A stretch of DNA of 64,000 bases, taken from NCBI GenBank assembly GCA_905221605.1, contig CAJNDS010001668.1, forward strand, positions 592,276 to 656,275, in the 5' to 3' direction. Source of the DNA: Symbiodinium natans (taxonomy: Eukaryota > Sar > Dinophyceae > Suessiales > Symbiodiniaceae). The position numbers and the translations under genes were made by a program. Below are positions 54,401 to 61,404 of this stretch, piece after piece (positions within the stretch are counted from its first letter, which is position 1; each line of letters opens with the position of its first letter). Below the pieces are notes generated by a model. That model was not told where the DNA came from. It did no database searches and saw only the letters and a program-made list of their open reading frames with translations.

Positions 54401-57400
54401 GCCCGAACTCCAACGAACCATCTTGCAAGAGCTACTGTCGAAGTACTCCAGGCCAGCTGGTGCTTCCTGACCCTTGCACTTCACATCCGAGCTTTCGGAG
54501 CTCACAGTCTCAGCATCGAGGTCGATGAGACTACTGCCGGGGAGATCGGGCTGGGCATTGGAGCTGCTGCTGGCAGCAGTCGAGGACATTAATGGGAGCC
54601 CATAGATCTTGCGAAGCTCGTCGACACTGGTGCTGCTGCATCGTTTCTTATTCTTGGGCAGTGACTCTCGGCTGGCCTGGCTTTGCTTGCTGGTGCGGGA
54701 AAGGGTGGGCTTCAAGGCCCTCTTGCGACTTGGGGGATCTTTTGCGATATCTGCCTCAGTCTTTCTGACACCAAAACTCTGCTTGTTGATTTGCTGGATG
54801 ATTCTGCGAACAGCAGCATTCAACTTCACACCGGTGCTCACTTGAAGCCGCTTGTTGTAGCACCAACTCACAGCCTTGGCTACCTGCGAACCCCATGTTT
54901 CAGCCTCGCTCGTCTTGACATTTTGCCAGGCCTTCACAGCAGCACTTTGCAACAAGGATTTGGTGGGGCGAGAGGTTCTCAAAAGCACATCGCTGATGAT
55001 GTCTTCATATGCTTGCACAAGCATGCCAGGCTCATGGTCTAAGTACTTCTTGTCAAGGCCCTGTGGCAGGTGGGCCCTGAGCACTTTCACTAGGTCTTCG
55101 GGCTTTGCCGAGTTCGACCTCCTAGTAGGGCTTACAACAGCAGACATGTTGTCGTGCCATGCATCGCTCGAGCCGATTGCATGCGACCAAATTAAGCTTG
55201 CAACTGCACAAGCTCCATGCTCCCGATCGCTCCTCATAGGAGCCGATCCCATGCATGCTAAAACCATGCAAAAAAACAATGCAAAACGTGCCATATTTCA
55301 CACGTGCACACACACACACACATGTGCACATGCACACACAAGGTCAAAAACGAGCTTCGTTAAGCAATGTTCACACTTCGTAAAAAAACACCTTAATTAA
55401 ACAATAATTGCTTAAATCTAGCCCTGCCGTGCTTATTTAAAGCGGAATCATGCTTAAATAAAAGAGTTTCGCTCTTAATTAAGCAGTATATTGCTTAATT
55501 AAGCTTGAAAACCTTAAATAAGCCATATTCATATAAGCAATACTTGCTTAATTAGAGTTGTGTTTCCTTATTAAGCAGCATTGGGCTCTCTGGGTTGCTG
55601 AAAGCCAGTCAAGCCAGTCGTTGACAGCGCAAGGTCGTGGGCTGTGGCGAGGAGCGCTTCTTGAGGTCGGAGGACATGAGTGCGGTTCCGAAGGACACGG
55701 ACCACACAGCCGAGTACGTCGAGGCCATCTTTTCGCAGGTTGATGGTCATCCGGCCCCCTCTGTGCCGGTCAACCTGGTCGCTGCTGTGGTCATGGATAG
55801 CCCAAATGTCAACAAGGCTGCCATGAAAGTCTTGGCAGAGAAGTACCCAAGCATCGCCTTCTTGCCCTGCGCTTTCCACGCGCTGGACAATTTCTTCGGG
55901 AAGCTCGTGAAGAACGTCGAGCTCTTGGACAGGGCACGTCACTGTGCCAAGCGCCTGACGAAGTTCGCTTCCTCGAAGTCGCGGGTGCGTGCTGTTTTGC
56001 AACGTCTCGCAGCCAAGCAGGCTCGCCGCAGATCGCGCGCTGCAGGCAAGAAGTGCCACGCAGTGTTCTATGTTACGGTCCGCAAGTCTCGCCACTACCC
56101 CGTGATGAGGCAGGTCAAGCGGGCCTACCAGATGAACCTGCCGGCCTTCTTATACTTTCGGACCGACGAGGCCAAGAATGTGTGCGCTCCCTTCAAGCAC
56201 TGGGAGGCCGTCCATCGCATTGCTGTGCGCAGTCGGGCTGCGTTTGTGCAGCTGGCCAAGTTTTTCCTGGCCATCCTCAAGCCCGTCATGCGGAAATTGC
56301 GGTTGGTGGATGCAGCCAGTGCGACCTTGCCGCATTTGCTGCTTCATTTGATCGACTTGAGGCATGACCTAATCGCTGCATTCCAGAACATGGGCTACAG
56401 CTACCGCTTGATGCGTGCGAAAGACGATGTGGACATCGAGGAGGCGCTGAAGCAGGACCTGAAGAAAATGGTCGGCCTTTACAACGACATGGCCAAGGCT
56501 TTGATGAGCAACTGGACTGTTGCCGCCTTCCTTGCGGACCCCTTCCATGTCATCAAGTACCGCGAGGAGGTGCGCGAGCGTGGAACCATGCGCTTGGAGG
56601 CCAAATGTAGGGGCAAGCACTGGTTTCAGGGGGTTGAAACAACGTCTTCATGCCACGAACCGGCACTGTTCAACTTCCGGGACCGCTTCCTGCTATGAGC
56701 GCACCATGCAAGTCGTGCCCTGTTCTAAACACTGGTTTCAAGGGTTCAAAACAACATTTTGATGTGCCGACCAGCAGCGTTCGCAGTGTTCCCACATCCA
56801 GGACGTATTCCTGTTGCAAGCAGACGACACAGCGCATATGGTTGTCAAAACAAGGTTTTAAGGGCTTGCAATCTTGTTTCAGCCACTGTTTTCTCTGCCA
56901 GGCAGGGTTTGATCCGACCAAGAACATGCCCTCTGGCTTGGACGATGCAAAATGCTTCCGGTCATTGGCCTTCCATGCGGAGCGGGCAATGCTGGACATC
57001 ATACCTCGCATCTTCCAGGAGAAGCCGCGTCAGAAGCAGGCGCGAGCCCAGCTGCGGAGCTACATGACACAAACTGGGTCCTTTTGTCCGCGGACGCTTG
57101 TCTGACACCCCTATCCCCCCACCCAGAATTACCAAAACCAACCCCTTTTTTCCAAAGACCCCAAGCCGGCAACTGTGCTGAGGAAGTTGGCAAGCTGGTG
57201 GGATGACGCGGGCTTTGATTTCATGGCCAATCCCAAGCGCAGCCGCCCCATCCCATTGCACCAGCTCTGGTGCGCGCATGATTTGGATGCTCCCGAGCTT
57301 TGCCACATCATGCTTCGCTTGGCAGGCCTGGCTTGCCTGGACTCGTGTAGCAGTTTGTGCTGGAAGAAGTTATGTTCAACCCATGTTTCGAGCTCCCCAA

Positions 57401-59552
57401 AGTAGCAAAGGGGCTAGGGTTGAGGGAAAAATGGAAGGGTTCAGGGTTTGGGCTCAGGTTTTGGGGTCCCGTGGCAGCTTCTGCTGTAGAAGAAGTTATG
57501 TTTAGCGATGTTTCGAGCTCCCCAAACTAGCAAAGGGGCAGGGTTGAGGGTTCGGCCTCAGGGTTTGGGGTCCCGTGGCAGTTGTGCAGTAGAAGTCATT
57601 CTTAAACTTATGTTTCGAGCTCTCCAAAGCAGCGCAGGGGCTCGGGTTTAGGGTCTACTGTGTCCGAAACCCAAACAATCACAGCCGTTGGCGGCCCTGT
57701 GGTAGGGTTGACGGTTTTGGTTTGAGGGTTTTCGGTTCTTTTTCGGGACGGAGGCTTGCTTTCCTGCGAGGGATGACACTTTCGAGTTCTGTAAATCTTG
57801 TTGGGTTTACGGTCTGGGGTGTCGGGAAATGCTGTTCTCGCCTGGCTGCGGCCGGTCATGGAGTTTTTTAGGGTTGTGTGGCTCATGTTTCTCACGCCTC
57901 GGCCTGTGCCAGCGGTTGGTCGTTTGGGCCCACGTGTGTCGTGTCCGCTCTCGGTGTTTGTCCCGCATTGGGTCCTCGACCCTGCCGCCTTGGCCCTGCG
58001 TAATGTCTGCATTCTTGCAGCTTTTCTGCGTTGGAAGGCATGCGCAAAGCATGCTGCGAAACAGGCGCATAATCGGGAAGCCTGGCTCAAGCCATGCCGC
58101 CCAAAAAAAAACCGGCAGCGGCCGCGCCTGCAGCCAGAAGCGGATACAAGCAAGGAGAGATCGCCGACCAGGAGATCAAAACAGAGCAGAAGTCCGGCAA
58201 GCACGCTATACCGGGCAAGCACTTCCGGAACCTCGTCAGAGCCATCCTAGCATGTCTTTGCGAGGAGAACGGGTTGGAGTGGAATGACCTGACCATAAAG
58301 ATGAAGGGCATGGCGGCGTTGCAGACGGCGGCCGAAGCAGCAATGATCGAGATCATCGCTGCAGCAGAGAAGCTTGCCAACCACCGTGGTGCTAGCAGCG
58401 TGTGTCGCGTGGACCTTGTGCAGCTGCGACACCTTGCGGATGGCATGTCGGCGAGCGCAATCCAGCTTCTGCAATGCGCCGCAGACCGCCACCGCGTCAT
58501 AGAGCTTTACCAGGCCAAGTTCGCAGTGATGCACAGGGCGCCCTCCAGTCGCCGACAGCGTGTTCTGAAGCAGCGTAAGTTTCTCAGCGGCTTGCAGAAG
58601 CAGCCAAGAACCCCTAGGGTTGCCAAAAATCCAGCCCCCAAGAACCGCTGCGCAAAGAGGCGCTAGGTTGGGCAGCTTCTGAAAGGGCGCCAGAGCCATC
58701 AACGGAAGCTTTTAAGGCCCTGAAAGCTCGGTCCTGGACTGGTGTACACCCTATCAACCTCAACCCCTAAACGTGAAACCCTAAACCCCAAACCTAAACC
58801 CTAAACCCTAAACCCTCAACCCTCAACCTTAAACCCGAAACCCTAAACCCCAAACCTAAACCCAAACCGGCAGGTGGTGTTTTAGGGTGTTCCAACACAG
58901 AAATGGCATGTGTTGAGCCCCCTGCCCCTTGTAAAGCAAACTCTGCTTCAAACAGCCTTTTTAGGTCCTTGAAAGTCAGAAATGAAGGTCTTCTGTCATG
59001 CTCTTTCGTGAGGGCTCTGGCCAGAGGCATGGCTTGCAAGTCGCTTCTTGCACAGAAACCTTCTAAGCGGGTGCATGCGACGGTTTTGGCGAGCAGAAAG
59101 CTTCTCGACTCCTTGAAACAGAGAAAAGAAAGGCTCGTCCCTCACCGTCCTTGAGAATGCCCTGAACCTTACACCTGACCTTACACCTGAAAGCGTTTCA
59201 AGTCCTTGAAACACACAAATAGAACCCTAAACAGCCTTTGAAATTCCTGGCAGGCTGTGTGCCTTGGCAAAGCGCATCCGAAAGGATCAATGGCCTGGTC
59301 AAGTTCACCACCGGGAATGTGCTTCAGAACAACTTCTCCTGGGATGCGCGGGTTGCCAGCGCAGTGATCTGCGACAAGTACCGCAAACTCGCAGCGTGCG
59401 GCAAGAAGAGGAAGCACTGCGACACACGCGCCGGACATTGGGATGACGAGGACTGGAACATGGAGGCCGACAGTGACAAGGAGGATCTTTCGGATGACGC
59501 AGACGCCAGGCCAATGGAAGCTGGCTTGGATTTCGAGGCGCTGTCCGCCTAA
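43824..59552 (+). CDS. hAT transposase, multi-exon
   Basis: Cut-and-paste transposase of the host hAT element. In order: a BED-type zinc finger (CGRYKCRHCPAFF..ARRAARHY, continued by GDAAGVSLC in the next exon); the N-terminal hAT region with TGGVPSNFAENYHFKLAMKT; the RNase H-like catalytic part with VVMDSPNVNKAAMKVLAEKY then LPCAFHALDNFFG; an alpha-helical insert; and a C-terminal dimerisation block CVPWQSASERINGLVKF..NVLQNN. Approximate exons: 43824-44070, 44532-44640, 44769-45243, 55626-56607, 56904-57085, 57165-57330, 59251-59552 (stop TAA). The fourth exon lies beyond the 9.66-kb nested element. All parts are open, so the gene may be intact if spliced. Exon borders are not certain because donors are GC or GT and repeats abut them. 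Confidence 0.8.
44532..45243 (+). CDS. hAT transposase exons 2-3 and an intervening repeat
   Basis: One frame is open throughout. GDAAGVSLCTAPPLNLVGQ completes the BED finger. An 11-bp tandem repeat (TGTCCGAAGTC, six units, 44698-44768) then probably belongs to an intron ending at CCAG/GCCCGG. The following exon holds the N-terminal transposase region (SRLLAVAFSTGGVPSNFAEN; VRHLTLAVDGRKMAEGR). Confidence 0.65.
44698..44768 (+). repeat. 11-bp tandem repeat TGTCCGAAGTC
   Basis: Six head-to-tail units between two hAT exon segments. Not a multiple of three, yet the long frame stays open across it. Confidence 0.9.
45246..45935 (+). repeat. hAT intron built of ~122-bp direct repeats
   Basis: GCAGTTTGGGC..CCTAAAACTTG with GTTTTTGAGGTTT occurs at about 45283, 45410 and 45531. 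A CTTGAA(G/A)CGCAGTTTTGG motif stands both next to the presumed donor (45247) and near the nested element (45884). The repeats begin essentially at the exon edge, as reported for introner-type intron insertions; that reading is inference. Confidence 0.55.
45936..46040. repeat. Left terminal inverted repeat and subterminal repeats
   Basis: The terminus CCCAGAGAGCCCAATG is followed by GCTTAATTAA, GCTTATTTAAGC, CTTTAAATAAG, CCTAATTATAAG and CTTAATTAA. These short AT-rich motifs are likely transposase-binding sites, by analogy with CACTA elements. Confidence 0.75.
46080..46612 (+). repeat. AC-rich microsatellite and ACACACAACAC minisatellite
   Basis: Over 500 bp of AC dinucleotides interrupted by AAC in a regular 10-12-base period. 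Every frame on both strands is open (TTHNTH or CVVC-type repeats), none of which is a credible protein. It lies near the left end of the nested transposon, past the 3' end of its last gene. Confidence 0.95.
46682..46694. terminator. CTCCCCAGGGGAG palindrome, intergenic
   Basis: A perfect 13-base palindrome about 160 bp past the stop of the 565-residue gene. Related palindromes recur between the genes of this element (48786, 50519, 50850, 53579, 53656). A processing or end-of-transcript role is a guess. Confidence 0.3.
46856..48553 (-). CDS. DDE-like transposase-type protein, 565 residues
   Basis: An intronless ORF and the likely enzyme of the nested element. Candidate acidic triad: D164 in LWLDGVPVKY, D343 in DVFAIDWLHCVDQG and E523 in NYRDEDFGG. 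A zinc-ribbon-like CCYRC lies at 283-287, before the second acidic residue, and basic KPKHHLFLH precedes the third. The order (DG.P near the start, a CxxC before a D..H..DQG segment, RDEDF near the end) resembles Tnp2/Plavaka-type EnSpm transposases. I infer membership from motif order only. The first ATG is used; the true start could be further in. Confidence 0.6.
   Translation of the reverse strand: MLMLSKNAVYESHASKHDFAGRRLRENVADLFLSGSVSAKRARSLYADSQQHDPRESAELAQVADSSHAHRDLLRKLKKDKKWPGVFCTKVPLWNRKTCAAETGPIEIMLPHELVSCIALWNNHDDSFWKLDSLRAACSQHLDNVSKELGFRDERLLPIGLWLDGVPVKYDRSESLEVVTMNFPHVGGDLASMRFPLTALYKGHCAKTSTLDAIMHVLAWSLTCLAEGVFPKYGPHGEELKGKRAKLAGRSLHAKGILVEVRGDWAAFKSVFRLPAWSQTDACCYRCQANKTNLSFMDASSTAPWRQLPLTHWELVGRIFAAHGSCSPLFACPGFKTDVFAIDWLHCVDQGVAADYLGSLMHTILKEIPGSPTEKLACLFKHVQDFYRRSNAESRLDNLTAGMIKKQNAASPKLRCKAGEARCLIPWISEACEHFLTGDTAEHRAATDAGKYLQECYSHLSPARFDRNKLAAACRKFLLLYASLATLYSNQSVWRFKPKHHLFLHLCEESLDSPSLHWNYRDEDFGGSLAHIGERRGGANTANVLSHIVLQMFYAKHQIPIFGPL
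48560..49279. other. Intergenic stretch in nested transposon
   Basis: It holds a degenerate TTTAGGG block (48600-48715), a TCCCCAGGGGA palindrome (48786-48796) and short AT-rich runs (49015-49055). I see no gene. Confidence 0.6.
49280..50399 (-). CDS. Basic accessory protein of nested transposon, two exons
   Basis: Exon 1 (50399-50187) starts MGKKASPVPKKAAVK and holds a K/P/A-rich tail (KPKAKPKAKQ), likely for nuclear localisation or DNA binding. It ends KLLE at a GC donor (GCCCTG). Exon 2 (50101-49280) begins after GTTCAG with KYNTLDNDGKKEMASKY and is helical and charged throughout (KMKEEILNELLQQLWARLK; TLLKDTLADFETAVHG). The 85-bp intron is GC-AG, as in the E1 gene. About 344 residues. No known family recognised. 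By position it is probably an accessory protein of the element. An in-frame upstream ATG at 50474 is less likely. Confidence 0.6.
50645..50747. repeat. 103-bp foldback element
   Basis: Arms TGTTAAAAAAAAACTTTTTT.. and their mirror TTTTTTTTTAACA enclose TTAACGGGCTTT and AAATCCCGTTAA. It is a MITE-like foldback made almost wholly of A/T runs with TTAAC borders. Confidence 0.7.
50850..50881. repeat. Paired palindromes CCTCCCCAGGGGAGG and CCCTCCTCAGAGGAGGG
   Basis: Two adjacent perfect palindromes (50850-50864 and 50865-50881). The first belongs to the recurring family in this element. Confidence 0.6.
50890..51780 (+). repeat. Degenerate TTTAGGG and GA-rich stretch inside nested transposon
   Basis: Loose TTTAGGG-like sequence runs at 50890-51360, a GAGA microsatellite at 51420-51495, and better-preserved TTTAGGG units at 51510-51705. 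No gene. Telomere-like repeats have therefore also entered this mobile element. Confidence 0.8.
51818..52756 (-). CDS. RS-domain protein with acidic tail, 312 residues
   Basis: The N-terminus is MADCESEDYSPAAVERFFGQ (residues 1-20). Residues ~38-135 are an arginine/serine domain of repeated SSSPRRRRRR units, ~135-235 are almost pure E/V/A/K, and ~240-290 hold tryptophan-containing repeats (EEVEEGWNEEVEEGWTEEDW) followed by a basic end. RS domains mark splicing and nuclear RNA-handling proteins. A gene of this kind inside a DNA transposon is unusual: it may be captured, or be an element protein that uses RS-like charge. No RNA-binding domain is seen. The plus-strand poly-proline frames are its shadow. 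Confidence 0.65.
   Translation of the reverse strand: MADCESEDYSPAAVERFFGQLAAEQRGGDPEPNSIARSSSGSGSRRSRSRRRRSSSTSSWRRRRQRRRRRRSSSSKRRRRRSSSPRRRRRRSSSSPRRRRRRSSSSPRRRRRRSSSTSRRRNRRSVRRSPQEEVASEEVVSEGREEEKEVEAREEAVGEEETEEEEVAVEEVGEEKEREEVALEEVVSKEKEEKEEVEAVEEAVCEEKEEKVVEEEAQAAEEPRGSRDIFQEVENEEVEEGWNEEVEEGWTEEDWEIWREVLRAGGKNKGRKRRLEMFQKHKYLKAQGLWVGRRCHPEGREARIEARPKRRP
52760..53851. other. Intergenic stretch in nested transposon
   Basis: A GAGA microsatellite (52765-52812), degenerate TTTAGGG repeats (52905-53040) and then unique sequence. A ~77-bp duplication carries TGGCCTCCCCATGGGAGG (53579 and 53656), each copy followed by CAAAACTGAGTTC or a close relative. No gene supported. Confidence 0.6.
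53852..55147 (-). CDS. Basic nuclear-type accessory protein of nested transposon, 431 residues
   Basis: I chose the start at 55147 (MSAVVSPTRRSNSAKPEDLV); an in-frame ATG at 55294 would add a hydrophobic MARFALFFCMVLACMG leader that looks accidental. An N-terminal helical domain (KVLRAHLPQGLDKKYL; YEDIISDVLLRTSRPTKS) may be DNA-binding. It is followed by a polar linker, a lysine/alanine tract (KPKAKSKAKGKAKGKAAKR) and a C-terminal domain (YYKNNAIGIRITVKHEGG; FSFGGTHCGKTEEELRDM). Single exon. No known family recognised. First gene of the element in transcription order, next to the right-end subterminal repeats. Confidence 0.6.
   Translation of the reverse strand: MSAVVSPTRRSNSAKPEDLVKVLRAHLPQGLDKKYLDHEPGMLVQAYEDIISDVLLRTSRPTKSLLQSAAVKAWQNVKTSEAETWGSQVAKAVSWCYNKRLQVSTGVKLNAAVRRIIQQINKQSFGVRKTEADIAKDPPSRKRALKPTLSRTSKQSQASRESLPKNKKRCSSTSVDELRKIYGLPLMSSTAASSSSNAQPDLPGSSLIDLDAETVSSESSDVKCKGQEAPAGLEYFDSSSCKMVRWSSGKKILSAQMTEGPNGFALVEWPGESPVETEIPNLALQGAGLRPQDKPKPKAKSKAKGKAKGKAAKRPAAAPGPEADAPSDAPAEDALDAAPTRPSYEYNPADPVPENALYSCMYYKNNAIGIRITVKHEGGKLEKQVFSFGGTHCGKTEEELRDMGRVAVAKMKNDRQPPAVVKTWCDEQIFH
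55385..55594. repeat. Right terminal inverted repeat and subterminal repeats
   Basis: About ten copies of TTAATTAAGC, TGCTTAAATAA and related motifs (for example 55475-55505), ending in GCAGCATTGGGCTCTCTGGG. It is the counterpart of 45936-46040. Likely includes the promoter region of the minus-strand genes. Confidence 0.8.
55626..56607 (+). CDS. hAT transposase exon 4, catalytic core
   Basis: It resumes after the nested element, with an acceptor near TTGACAG (55624). It contains FLRSEDMSAVPKDTDHTAEY, then VVMDSPNVNKAAMKVLAEKY and LPCAFHALDNFFGKLVKNVE, the D...CxxH block typical of hAT enzymes. A large helical segment follows to EAKC, where a repeat-filled intron begins. Confidence 0.85.
56608..56903 (+). 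repeat. Repeat-filled hAT intron
   Basis: Units around a palindromic core recur: GGTTTCAGGGGGTTGAAAC (56622), GGTTTCAAGGGTTCAAAAC (56731) and AAGGTTTTAAGGGCTTGCAA (56851). The intron ends CTCTGCCAG. Confidence 0.6.
56904..57330 (+). CDS. hAT transposase exons 5-6
   Basis: FDPTKNMPSGLDDAKCFRSL and MLDIIPRIFQEKPRQKQARA lie before a likely intron (near 57085-57165). Then come PATVLRKLASWWDDAGFDF and LHQLWCAHDLDAPELCHIML, the WW..-type segment that precedes the dimerisation block in hAT proteins. Confidence 0.65.
57367..57645 (+). repeat. Three ~115-bp direct repeats at the 5' end of a hAT intron
   Basis: ATGTTTCGAGCTCCCCAAA occurs at 57383, 57508 and 57610 (the last with one change). Each copy is followed by CAAAGGGGC..GGGTT and, in two cases, TTTGGGGTCCCGTGGCAG. 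The block starts close to the exon edge. Confidence 0.7.
58066..58093 (+). other. Spliced-leader-like relic before the H3-like gene
   Basis: GAAGCCTGGCTCAAG (58078-58092) lies directly before the ATG of the H3-like ORF. It equals the 3' part of the dinoflagellate spliced leader, GTAGCCATTTTGGCTCAAG, with one change and a 4-base gap. Such relics mark genes returned to the genome from spliced mRNA. Confidence 0.45.
58094..58666 (+). CDS. Divergent histone H3-like protein, intronless
   Basis: 190 residues. A basic N-terminus (MPPKKKPAAAAPAARS) replaces the usual H3 tail. Residues ~27-117 align with the H3 core: EIKTEQKS with the EIRKYQKST helix, KHFRNLVRAI with FQRLVREIA, MKGMAALQTAAEAAMIEII with AVMALQEAAEAYLVGLF, and VCRVDLVQLRHLADGM with VTIMPKDIQLARRIRGE. 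The LW..N insert and the missing RFQSSA are unusual. A basic tail of ~60 residues (VLKQRKFLSGLQKQPRTPR) extends beyond normal H3. Dinoflagellates keep diverged histone genes while packing DNA mostly with other proteins, so a variant is plausible. It is single-exon inside a hAT intron and has a leader-like relic upstream, suggesting a retrocopy. Confidence 0.75.
   Translation: MPPKKKPAAAAPAARSGYKQGEIADQEIKTEQKSGKHAIPGKHFRNLVRAILACLCEENGLEWNDLTIKMKGMAALQTAAEAAMIEIIAAAEKLANHRGASSVCRVDLVQLRHLADGMSASAIQLLQCAADRHRVIELYQAKFAVMHRAPSSRRQRVLKQRKFLSGLQKQPRTPRVAKNPAPKNRCAKRR
58755..58870 (-). repeat. Telomere-like block inside hAT intron
   Basis: CCCTAAACCCCAAACCTAAA-type units, about 14 in all, between the H3-like gene and the last hAT exon. 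Confidence 0.85.
58900..59250 (+). repeat. hAT intron end with TTTCAAG..CTTGAAA palindromes
   Basis: TTTTTAGGTCCTTGAAAG (58959), CGACTCCTTGAAACAG (59108) and CGTTTCAAGTCCTTGAAACA (59194) recur at roughly 85-150-bp steps. The intron ends ATTCCTGGCAG. Confidence 0.6.
59251..59552 (+). CDS. hAT transposase terminal exon, dimerisation region
   Basis: CVPWQSASERINGLVKFTTG and NNFSWDARVASAVICDKY correspond to the SASERVFS..-type hAT C-terminal dimerisation block. An acidic tail and TAA (59550-59552) follow. Confidence 0.85.
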
Positions 59553-59956
59553 ACACCTTCCTCACTCTCAGTCCCTTTCACCCCCTATAAAGCATGGCCC
59601 AAACAGTGTTTCAGTACCTTCAAAAGTATCCCAAAACGCTTCCAGGCGGATCCAGTTCCAGACGCACCCTCGCTGGGCTCGGCAAGCTCCGCTTCCACTT
59701 CCAGCAGCTCCAGTTCCTCAGCAGAGAGTTGCTCAGACTCCGACGACTGAGTCTCCAAGGGCGACGACTTTTGGTGCCTGCTTGTTTTCTTGTCCAGAGG
59801 CGTTCATGAGTCTCCAAAGAGTTCCAGACACGGCCGTCTGGGCAAGAGCATCGCAAGACCACTTGAAACCCTAAGTCCAGATACCTTGCAAGGCACAAAT
59901 CCAATCAACCCTTGAGATAGGGCTTAGCCTTCAGGTTTAGGATAGGGGCTTAGGGT

Positions 59957-60200
59957 TACTTGGTGGGGAAGTCACTTCCATTGGTTTTAATTGCTAGAAA
60001 GACTATGGCAGTAAGGAGCACCAATGGTCGGGCGGTTAAGGTGTTGGGCTGTCGACCTCTCATGTCCAGGTTCGAATCCCGGAGGCGAGCTTTTGGTTTC
60101 TCCATACAATCGTGTGCTATCTCTGACTTTGGGTCCCCTGAAACGCCGATGGGAGAAGGCAAACCTCCGTAAAGACATTGGCTGGCAAACCCTCAATCCT
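59957..60200 (+). mobile_element. tRNA-derived, SINE-like segment
   Basis: A box-A-like TGGTCGGGCGGTTAAGG (60025-60041) and a perfect box B GGTTCGAATCC (60069-60079) lie 33 bases apart, with a T-arm-like CCAGG/CCCGG around box B. The acceptor and anticodon stems do not pair, so it is not a working tRNA. A non-tRNA body with TGGGTCCCCTGAAACGCC follows. No second copy is visible here, and the element's ends are uncertain. Confidence 0.5.
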
Positions 60201-60960
60201 AAAAGGTGCTGTGTGGCAAGCCCAAAACCCTAGAAGTAGAGGCTGAGTGCTGGTTCCAGGCTTTTAAAAGGGTTCAAAGTCTGGATTCCTGGACTGCAGG
60301 CGCAGAACAGGCCCAGAACAGGCCCAAGCCCCAAAAAGGAGAAGTTGCACGGCAGCCCTAAACCCTAAAAGGCGCTGTGGCAAGCCCAAGACCGTGACAA
60401 AACAACAAAGCAGGCCTGGGTACTGGTTCCAGGCCCCTAAAACGACGACAAACAAAAAAATCCACAACCCGCCAAAACACACGCTCGCTTTGGTTCCTGC
60501 TTTCGCTGAGCCTAAGTACTGGTTCCAGGCCACTGAAACGGTGGCAAGCTTAAATGATATGCAGTGTGAAAGGTGCTTTGTGGCTTGCCCAAAACCATGA
60601 CCATACAACAAAACAGAGGCTGAGCACTGGTTCCAGGCCCCTAAAACGGCGGCAAGCTAACAACAGGTTCCAGGCCACTGAAACGGTGGCAAGCTTAGTG
60701 TGGCCTGCCCAAAACCACAGGCTGACTCCTGCTTCTAGACATTAGGCCGGACTTTGGACCCTCCAAAACCTTGATTGGAAACTTACAGTCCCTGAAATGC
60801 CGAAAAAGGAAACGGTTGCCAACAACAACTGAGGAGGGGTTAAACCTTAAAACCCGAGAAGGTTCCAAGGTTAAGCAATGCAACCTAAACCCTTCACCTT
60901 TAAACCTTACAGAGGCTACATAGGTACTGCTTCCAGGCTTTTCAAACGGTGGCAGGTGAG
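60200..60960 (+). repeat. Dispersed ~100-bp repeats around a TTCCAGGCCnCTGAAACGG core
   Basis: Core copies lie at about 60253, 60427, 60512, 60629, 60669 and 60934, several followed by GGCAAGC and by GGTGCT..GTGGC(AA/TT)GCCCAAA. No ORF of interest. The block occupies the hAT 3' side, downstream of the transposase stop. Confidence 0.65.
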
Positions 60961-61404
60961 ATCCTCAAGCCCTGAACGGTAGTCGGCTTTTAGGGGCTAG
61001 GTCATAGACAGTGACTAGTGTGCTCTTGCGATGCCTGCGCAGACCTGGATTCGCGCTGGGTAGAATCTAGAAGGGGTTTGGGGGGAGTAGAACGTCCCGG
61101 AAGCTTTGTGGCGCATTGCAGCATGAATCACGCAAGGCACTCTTCCTGTTTGATGTGTCAAAAGCTGTGCCGGTGCTTGTTCTGATACTTCAAAAGCAGC
61201 GACTTGGGGTGTACAGAGGGGCCCCGCGACTGTTTAAGGCAGTCACCGCTGGCGAGCTTTCTGAGAAGGAAAATCTCCTGTGTCCAGATCCAGAGCAAGC
61301 TTCCAGTCCCCTGAAACCCTTGCTTGACTAGCTTTCGTGTGACAAACCAAGCAAGCAGGGCATGTGCAACACCAATAACAACATGTGTACTCAGAGCCGT
61401 GAAA

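Larger units (their letters stand above)
45936..55594 (-). mobile_element. 9.66-kb minus-strand DNA transposon nested in a hAT intron, EnSpm/CACTA-like layout
   Basis: The terminal inverted repeats CCCAGAGAGCCCAATGTTGC (left) and CCCAGAGAGCCCAATGCTGC (right, reverse-complemented) match at 25 of the first 26 bases. The flanks show a possible 2-bp TT duplication. Both ends carry AT-rich subterminal repeats of the TTAATTAAGC / CTTAAATAAG type. Four minus-strand genes lie inside: 480/431-residue, RS-type, two-exon basic, and DDE-like 565-residue proteins. The layout resembles CACTA-class elements, but the terminal bases differ from CACTA, so the superfamily is not certain. Confidence 0.8.

Noticed and set aside
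57608-58222. 204-codon minus-strand and 150-codon plus-strand ORFs next to the H3-like gene
   Set aside because: They overlap the H3-like frame or intron repeats, with no conserved features.
60013-60090. Functional tRNA with GTC anticodon
   Set aside because: Acceptor and anticodon stems do not pair; treated as a tRNA-derived segment.
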